Below are positions 34,481 through 39,398 of a DNA stretch of 39,398 bases, piece after piece. The notes below the pieces were generated by a model. That model worked only from the letters and a program-made list of their open reading frames with translations, did no database searches and had not been told where the DNA came from. The stretch is from Chitinophagaceae bacterium. GTDB taxonomy: Bacteria; Bacteroidota; Bacteroidia; Chitinophagales; REEL01. Each line of letters opens with the position of its first letter. Positions within the stretch are counted from its first letter, which is position 1. The stretch spans positions 1-39,398 of the forward strand of contig REEL01000072.1 in NCBI GenBank assembly GCA_007695095.1, read 5' to 3'. The translations under genes were made by a program, and so were the position numbers.

Positions 34481-35233
34481 ATGAAAATGTTAAAAGGAAA
34501 AACAGCTATTATTACCGGAGCATCTTCCGGAATTGGCGCATCTATTGCTGAAGAAATGGCCAAAGAAGGAGCCAATTTAATTCTTTCCGATATTAATGAT
34601 AAGGAAGGACAAAAATTAACAGAACAATTAAAACAAAAATTCAACATTAAAGCTTTTTATGTCCACGCAGACGTAAGCTCTGAAAAAGACTGTAATTTAC
34701 TTACTGAAAAAGCTTTAGAGCATTTTAACAAACTGGATATAGCCGTAAATAATGCCGGCATTTCCGGTGAACAAGGTCCTTTGATTGACTGCACAGTAGA
34801 AAATTGGAAAAATATTATGGCTGTAAATTTAGACAGTATTTTTTACTGTATGAAAAGCCAAATTCCTGCAATGATTAAATCCGGTGGTGGCAGTGTAATA
34901 AATATGTCTTCCATTTTAGGTTCGGTTGGGTTTCCAAATGCAGCTCCGTATGTAGCTACAAAACATGCTATGAATGGATTAACAAAAACAGCTGCATGGG
35001 AATATGCTCAGCAAGGTGTGAGAGTTAATGCCATCGGTCCGGCCTTTATTAAAACACCACTTTTGGAAGCGCTGGATGATGATATGTTAAAAATGCTGGA
35101 AACAAAACATGCTTTTAACAGACTGGGAAAACCGGTTGAAGTAGCAAACTTAGCTGTATTTTTAGCTTCTGACAAAGCCTCATTCCTGACAGGTAGTTAC
35201 TTTCCTGCAGATGGCGGATATTTAGGTATTTAA
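34481..35233 (+). CDS. Short-chain dehydrogenase/reductase, classical family
   Basis: The start at 34481 (MKMLKGKTAIITG) gives 250 residues; a frame opening at 34433 overlaps the subtilase and is unlikely. Motifs: TGASSGIG (12-19), Asp at the end of strand 2 (LILSDIND, favouring NAD), NNAG (90-93), S144, Y157xxxK161 and the C-terminal GSYFPADGGYL. It resembles FabG-type or alcohol-oxidising SDRs; the substrate is unknown. It sits 7 bases after a protease gene with no obvious functional link. Confidence 0.85.
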   Translation: MKMLKGKTAIITGASSGIGASIAEEMAKEGANLILSDINDKEGQKLTEQLKQKFNIKAFYVHADVSSEKDCNLLTEKALEHFNKLDIAVNNAGISGEQGPLIDCTVENWKNIMAVNLDSIFYCMKSQIPAMIKSGGGSVINMSSILGSVGFPNAAPYVATKHAMNGLTKTAAWEYAQQGVRVNAIGPAFIKTPLLEALDDDMLKMLETKHAFNRLGKPVEVANLAVFLASDKASFLTGSYFPADGGYLGI

Positions 35234-35262
35234 GTAAACTCAACTTGTAAAAACAGTTCTTT

Positions 35263-36441
35263 TTATACAATTGCATTAATTCCGGTAACATCCATTCCGG
35301 TTATTAGCAAATGTATTTCGTGGGTACCTTCATATGTGATAACGGATTCTAAATTCATCATATGTCGCATGATGGAGTATTCCCCAATAATTCCCATACC
35401 TCCAAGTATTTGTCTGGATGTGCGAGCTATATCAAGTGCCATTTCAACATTATTTCTTTTAGCCATAGAAATCTGAGCCGGAGTAGCTTTGCCTTCATTC
35501 ATCAAAGTCCCCAAACGCCAGGCAAGTAGTTGTGCTTTGGTGATTTCAGTAATCATCTCCGCTAATTTCTTTTGTGTGAGCTGAAAAGCAGCAATCGGCT
35601 TATCAAACTGTTCTCTTTCCATTGAGTATCTCAATGCAGTATCATAACAATCCATTGCTGCCCCAATAGCACCCCAGGCGATTCCGTATCTTGCTTTTGA
35701 TAAACAACTCAAAGGACCTTTCAAACCTTTTACGCCGGGTAATATATTTTCTTCGGGAATTTTCACATTATCAAAAACCAATTCTCCTGTTGAAGAGACT
35801 CTCAAAGACCATTTATTCTTAGTTTCCGGAGTGGTAAAACCTTCCATTCCGCGTTCAACAATTACACCTTTTATAACACCCTCATCATCTTTAGCCCAAA
35901 CAACAGCTACATCACAAAAAGGACTGTTGGAAATCCAAAGTTTGCTTCCATTTAAAATATATTCAGATCCTTTTTTAGAAATTCTGGTTTCCATTCCTCC
36001 CGGGTTGGACCCGTGATTGGGCTCGGTAAGTCCAAAAGAACCTAAAAACTCTCCTGAGCCTAATTTTGGCAAAAACTTTTGTTTCTGCTCTTCTGAGCCA
36101 AATCGAAAAATCGGATACATAACCAAAGACCCCTGAACAGAAGCCGTTGACCGCACACCTGAGTCACAACGCTCTAACTCTTGCATAATCAGTCCATAAG
36201 CGATTTCATCCATTCCTCCCCCTCCGTATTCCTGGGGCAGTGAAGGTCCGAAAGCACCGATTTCAGCCAGTTCCTTCACGATAAACTGCGGAAATTCAGA
36301 TTTTTGAGCATACTCTTCAATGATTGGGCTTAAACGCTTTTTTACCCAAGAGCGAACACTTTCTCTGACTAACTTATGTTCATCACTCAATAATTCATCT
36401 ACATTATAATAGTCGTGAGATTGAAATTTATCTGCTGCCAT
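35263..36441 (-). CDS. Acyl-CoA dehydrogenase, glutaryl-CoA-dehydrogenase-like
   Basis: 392 residues, the usual length. The pattern RSTASVQGSLVMYPIFRFGSEEQK, FGLTEPNHGSNPGGMETR, and NFQ-type AAFQLTQKKLAEMITEITKAQ, ending with the catalytic base in ITYEGTHEIH, follows glutaryl-CoA dehydrogenases, which oxidise and decarboxylate glutaryl-CoA to crotonyl-CoA in lysine and tryptophan breakdown. FAD is the cofactor. The R in RSTAS is the substrate-binding arginine position. A general acyl-CoA dehydrogenase remains possible. It stands alone, next to tRNA-Leu. Confidence 0.88.
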   Translation of the reverse strand: MAADKFQSHDYYNVDELLSDEHKLVRESVRSWVKKRLSPIIEEYAQKSEFPQFIVKELAEIGAFGPSLPQEYGGGGMDEIAYGLIMQELERCDSGVRSTASVQGSLVMYPIFRFGSEEQKQKFLPKLGSGEFLGSFGLTEPNHGSNPGGMETRISKKGSEYILNGSKLWISNSPFCDVAVVWAKDDEGVIKGVIVERGMEGFTTPETKNKWSLRVSSTGELVFDNVKIPEENILPGVKGLKGPLSCLSKARYGIAWGAIGAAMDCYDTALRYSMEREQFDKPIAAFQLTQKKLAEMITEITKAQLLAWRLGTLMNEGKATPAQISMAKRNNVEMALDIARTSRQILGGMGIIGEYSIMRHMMNLESVITYEGTHEIHLLITGMDVTGINAIV

Positions 36442-36496
36442 AAGGATATGATTTGTAAGATTAACAAAAGGAATTTGTAATAGTTGAAAGTTTATG

Positions 36497-36580
36497 TGTC
36501 CGGAGGGGGATTCGAACCCCCACAGCCGTTAGGCCACCACCCCCTCAAGATGGCGTGTCTACCAGTTTCACCACCCGGAC
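36497..36580 (-). tRNA. tRNA-Leu(GAG)
   Basis: An 84-base class II tRNA on the minus strand. Acceptor GTCCGGG pairs with the 3' strand (one G-T pair), discriminator A. The D arm carries GGTAGACACG. Anticodon stem CCATC/GGTGG with loop TTGAGGG gives anticodon GAG. A long variable arm and T arm GGGGG TTCGAAT CCCCC follow. CCA is not encoded. Confidence 0.96.
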
Positions 36581-36605
36581 TCAGGTATCTTAATTATCAA
36601 ATTGT

Positions 36606-37175
36606 TTATTCTTTAAACAACTTTTTAATATCAACATTTTGTCTTTCCTGTTCCGTGATTTCAAACAATGTTCTAGGTTTAAAATTAAACATTCCGGCTA
36701 TCATGTTGGAAGGAAACATTTGCATAGTATTATTAAAGTCAGTAACAGCCGCATTATACGAACGTCTTGAAGCGGCCAATTGCGCTTCAACTTCATTTAA
36801 AGAACGCTGCAACTGCATAAAGTTTTCGTTTGCTTTTAGCTCAGGATAGTTTTCAACAGCAATATTAATTCTCGCCAAATCCTGCGTAACCCGGTCTTCC
36901 AGTTTAACTCTTTCATCCGGAGCCACATTACCTGAAATTGCCCGTGTACGAAGCTCTGTAATTTCCTTTAAAGTCTCTTTTTCATGCGTCACATACTGTT
37001 GCACGGAAGCGACTATATTAGGGATTAAATCGTACCTCTTTTTACTTTGTGCATCTATACCGGCAAATGCTTTGTCTACCATATTACGCTTTACAACCAA
37101 ACGGTTGTAGGTAATTATAATAAACAAGATAAATAAACCGAGAAAGATCAGTAGTAATAAAACACCTGTATCCAT
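36606..37175 (-). CDS. lemA: LemA-family protein
   Basis: The ATG at 37175 (MDTGVLLLLIFLGLF) gives 189 residues; a TTG five codons upstream is less likely. One N-terminal membrane helix, then the LemA helical bundle: YNRLVVKRNMVDKAFAGIDAQ, KKRYDLIPNIVASVQQY, HEKETLKEITELR, AVENYPELKANENFMQLQ, and the C-terminal YNAAVTDFNNTMQMFPSNMIAGMF. LemA proteins are membrane-anchored helical proteins of unclear function. It follows tRNA-Leu by 25 bases in the same direction of the strand but upstream in transcription. Confidence 0.92.
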   Translation of the reverse strand: MDTGVLLLLIFLGLFILFIIITYNRLVVKRNMVDKAFAGIDAQSKKRYDLIPNIVASVQQYVTHEKETLKEITELRTRAISGNVAPDERVKLEDRVTQDLARINIAVENYPELKANENFMQLQRSLNEVEAQLAASRRSYNAAVTDFNNTMQMFPSNMIAGMFNFKPRTLFEITEQERQNVDIKKLFKE

Positions 37176-37253
37176 ATCTTTTTTTTGCAAATATCGTACT
37201 TTTTAGAATAAAAATACGAGTAATTGAAGTTTTTAAATGGCTGTAAAAATATT

Positions 37254-37751
37254 TTACAATAAAACTTTTTTGGGATATATAAAATAGACTAATTCGCCTG
37301 ATTTTGCTGTAATCTTATTCCAATTATCTGTTGCAAACTGAATTTTCACAATTCCACTTGTAGGAACCTTTTCAAAATATTTATTGGTTAAAAATTCCGT
37401 ATAACTACTCAAAGTGGGTTCGTGGCCAAAAATCATTGCCGAATTAACATCCTGTGGGATTGAAAGAGTTATGGCAAAAAGCTCTTTTAGTGAAGATTCA
37501 TAGATGGAACTGTTCAGCTGAATTTTTTCAGGATTGTATTCCAATTTTTCAGCAAAGATCAATGCCGTATCATGTGCTCTTTTTGCCGGGCTGCTGACAA
37601 TTAAATCTACAGATTCACCCATTTTTTTGATGTATTCAGCCATTTTTGCACCATTTTCAAGACCTCTTTGATTTAAAGGCCTTTCATAGTCTCTTTTTTC
37701 TCTGAATTTCCAGCTGGATTTGGCATGCCTGACAATATATAATGTTTTCAT
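37254..37751 (-). CDS. SixA-like histidine phosphatase
   Basis: 165 residues. N-terminal RHG-type motif LYIVRHAKSSWK with the phosphorylated His, then RPLNQRGLENGAKMAEYI, VSSPAKRAHDTALIFAE and the second His in IFGHEPTLSSYTEFL. Short SixA-type members dephosphorylate phosphohistidine of phosphorelay or phosphotransferase proteins; others act on small phosphates. The start is an ATG at 37751. Confidence 0.9.
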   Translation of the reverse strand: MKTLYIVRHAKSSWKFREKRDYERPLNQRGLENGAKMAEYIKKMGESVDLIVSSPAKRAHDTALIFAEKLEYNPEKIQLNSSIYESSLKELFAITLSIPQDVNSAMIFGHEPTLSSYTEFLTNKYFEKVPTSGIVKIQFATDNWNKITAKSGELVYFIYPKKVLL

Positions 37752-38119
37752 TTATTTTGCTTGAGGTAAGCTAATAAGATACTTAAACTATGCTTGATGA
37801 CCATAAAATCTTTTAAATCAGGAATTAAACAGCTTTTTATTAATTTTTATTGCGCGACGCCAATTTAGATAAAAAAGTAGAATATTTGTTTAATATTTGT
37901 ATTAAGTTTAACGCACTAAGTGTTAAATAATGTTCCTTAAAAGTCTTTGAATTTTCTTTATATCTGTGAAACCCTTGTACTTTCGATATTTAAACGTATC
38001 TTTGCACCCGATATACATGCGGTATTCTATGCCGGTTCTACATAATTTTTGTTCCCGAACTACGATAAAATAAAAACTCAGGTTTTTCCCGCTTCTTTTT
38101 CAATTTTTAATATTTTATT
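37752..38119. other. Divergent intergenic region, 368 bp
   Basis: Between the SixA gene (minus) and the helicase gene (plus). It contains an imperfect dyad around 37907-37927 (TTTAAC ... GTTAAA), the strong helicase promoter at 37974-38004, and a helicase leader of about 110 bases rich in pyrimidines near its end. No coding frame or known RNA was recognised. Confidence 0.6.
37974..38004 (+). promoter_or_regulatory. Bacteroidota-type promoter of the DEAD-box helicase
   Basis: CTTG (37974-37977), 19 bases, then TATCTTTG (37997-38004), matching the primary-sigma pattern TTTG-N19-TAnnTTTG with one mismatch. Transcription would start near 38011, giving a leader of roughly 110 bases before the TTG start at 38120. 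Confidence 0.8.
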
Positions 38120-39379
38120 TTGATATTTTCAGACTTAGGCATAATTAAGCCGATTTTAGACGCTCTCATTGCAGAGGGCTACACAACTCCTACTCCTATT
38201 CAACAAAGAGCCATTCCTCATATTTTAAAAGGTAAAGACCTAATTGGATGTGCTCAAACAGGTACGGGAAAGACAGCAGCATTTGCTATTCCAATTTTAC
38301 AGCTTCTTAATGAAGTTTCACCGTCAAAAGGACACAGGAAACCGATTAAGGCGTTAATTCTTACACCGACCAGAGAGTTAGCTATCCAAATAGAGGACAG
38401 TTTCAATACTTACGGAAAAAATGTACCGCTTAAAAAACTCGTAGTATTTGGGGGAGTAAATCAAAACCCACAGGTAAATGCTTTAAAAAAGGGTATTGAT
38501 GTTTTGGTTGCCACACCCGGAAGATTGCTGGATTTGGTTAATCAGGGATTCCTGCATTTAGACCAAATTGAAATATTTGTTTTGGATGAGGCCGACCGTA
38601 TGCTGGACATGGGCTTTATACATGATGTAAAACGTATTATAAAGTTAATCCCCGAAAAAAGACAAACACTTCTCTTTTCGGCAACTATGCCTAATGAAAT
38701 TAAATCTTTGGCAGATAGTATTTTGATTAATCCTGTTAAAGTTGAAGTCACTCCGGCATCATCAACGGCGGATACCATAAACCAATCTCTGTATTATGTT
38801 TCAAAACAAAATAAAAAGGATCTGTTAGTACATTTACTGAATGATCGTTCAATAGAAACGGCTTTAGTTTTTACACGTACAAAACATGGTGCTGATAAAT
38901 TAGTTAAACACCTGGTAAGTTGCGGAATTTCTGCTCAAGCAATTCATGGAAATAAAAGTCAAAATGCAAGGCAAAACGCCCTTGAAAACTTTAAAAACAG
39001 AAAAACACGTGTGTTAGTTGCTACGGATATTGCAGCGCGCGGCATTGATGTCGATGAACTAAGCCACGTAATTAACTATGAAATTCCTGAAGTACCCGAA
39101 ACTTATGTTCATCGCATTGGCAGAACAGGCAGAGCCGGACTTAGCGGAGTTTCCTATACCTTTTGTGAGGAAGAAGAAACAAGTGACTTAAGGGATATTC
39201 ACCATTTGATTGGAAAAACAATCCCGGTTGTAGAAGATCATCCTTTTCATGAGGTTTATAAGGGCATTACAAAACGACCACCGAAAGCTGCCAGACCTCC
39301 CAGAAATTCAAGTTCTTCTAAGCGCTCACATTCAAGCTCTAAAGGCTCTTCTAATAACAAAAACAGAAGACGCTATTAA
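38120..39379 (+). CDS. DEAD-box RNA helicase, RhlE-like
   Basis: 419 residues starting at a TTG just before [12 protein letters not shown]; no nearer ATG fits. All motifs are present: Q motif TPTPIQ, Walker [21 protein letters not shown] (about 155), SAT, ARGIDVD and HRIGRTGR. The tail from about 380 is basic and Ser/Lys/Arg-rich ([10 protein letters not shown] ... NNKNRRRY), a typical RNA-binding extension. Members remodel RNA in ribosome assembly, decay and cold adaptation. The long leader fits cold or autoregulatory control, which is inference. Confidence 0.95.
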   Translation: MIFSDLGIIKPILDALIAEGYTTPTPIQQRAIPHILKGKDLIGCAQTGTGKTAAFAIPILQLLNEVSPSKGHRKPIKALILTPTRELAIQIEDSFNTYGKNVPLKKLVVFGGVNQNPQVNALKKGIDVLVATPGRLLDLVNQGFLHLDQIEIFVLDEADRMLDMGFIHDVKRIIKLIPEKRQTLLFSATMPNEIKSLADSILINPVKVEVTPASSTADTINQSLYYVSKQNKKDLLVHLLNDRSIETALVFTRTKHGADKLVKHLVSCGISAQAIHGNKSQNARQNALENFKNRKTRVLVATDIAARGIDVDELSHVINYEIPEVPETYVHRIGRTGRAGLSGVSYTFCEEEETSDLRDIHHLIGKTIPVVEDHPFHEVYKGITKRPPKAARPPRNSSSSKRSHSSSKGSSNNKNRRRY

Positions 39380-39398
39380 ATTAGAGAGATTGAGTTTT

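Noticed and set aside
37907-37927. Dyad TTTAAC...GTTAAA as an operator of the helicase
   Set aside because: The symmetry is imperfect with a two-base bulge and it lies about 50 bases upstream of the promoter in AT-rich DNA, so it is not claimed as a functional site.
1-39398. CRISPR arrays, insertion sequences, rRNA genes or riboswitches
   Set aside because: Reading the window revealed no regularly spaced repeats, no transposase motifs, no rRNA-like blocks and no recognisable riboswitch core.

Overview
The window reads as a chromosomal piece of a Bacteroidota bacterium. The evidence is the low GC content, two large secreted proteins with type IX secretion (T9SS) C-terminal sorting tails, promoter-like boxes of the Bacteroidota TAnnTTTG type, several TTG/GTG starts, and typical housekeeping families (class I fructose-bisphosphatase, KFGGAS-type aspartate kinase, adenosylhomocysteinase, FloA/NfeD, LemA). 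The sequence alone does not allow a genus call. Gene density is high and most of the content is ordinary chromosome.

Layout. 1-5.0 kb: the 3' part of a large LTD/CotH surface protein with a T9SS tail, then a convergent leucine-rich-repeat/Ig secreted protein. 5.3-11.6 kb: a likely exopolysaccharide locus. A small STAS protein, a BcsA-like family 2 glycosyltransferase and a DUF3131 protein lie on the plus strand. A GH26 glycoside hydrolase and an outer-membrane beta-barrel protein lie convergently on the minus strand. 11.8-13.3 kb: a defence island with a phage-type DNA N6-adenine methyltransferase facing a very clear DpnI (methyl-dependent endonuclease) homologue and a 78-codon-or-shorter partner gene; it abuts tRNA-Arg(ACG). 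13.6-15.6 kb: floA-nfeD and a small lipoprotein. 15.7-22.4 kb: a bacterial HDAC-family deacetylase, two small unknowns, MgtE, a DUF6150-like repeat protein, a TVP38/DedA protein, a lipoprotein, a membrane-anchored peroxiredoxin-like protein and an SDR. 22.6-26.6 kb: rnhA, fbp, two GNAT acetyltransferases flanking aspartate kinase. 26.6-32.2 kb: a penicillin-acylase-family amidase, ahcY, aroQ and a helical-repeat protein. 32.5-39.4 kb: a T9SS subtilase with a linked SDR, a glutaryl-CoA-dehydrogenase-like enzyme, tRNA-Leu(GAG), LemA, SixA and a RhlE-like DEAD-box helicase.

How the genes work together. The 5.3-11.6 kb genes supply the usual parts of a synthase-dependent exopolysaccharide system: an inner-membrane processive synthase, an exported glycan-active protein, a periplasmic or surface hydrolase and an outer-membrane barrel. 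Canonical cellulose partners (PilZ, BcsB, BcsC) are absent. The DpnI island is the most striking feature: DpnI cuts Gm6ATC, so an intact Dam-family adenine methyltransferase beside it should be self-destructive unless its specificity or expression differs. Most remaining genes are metabolic or envelope housekeeping genes in short operons.
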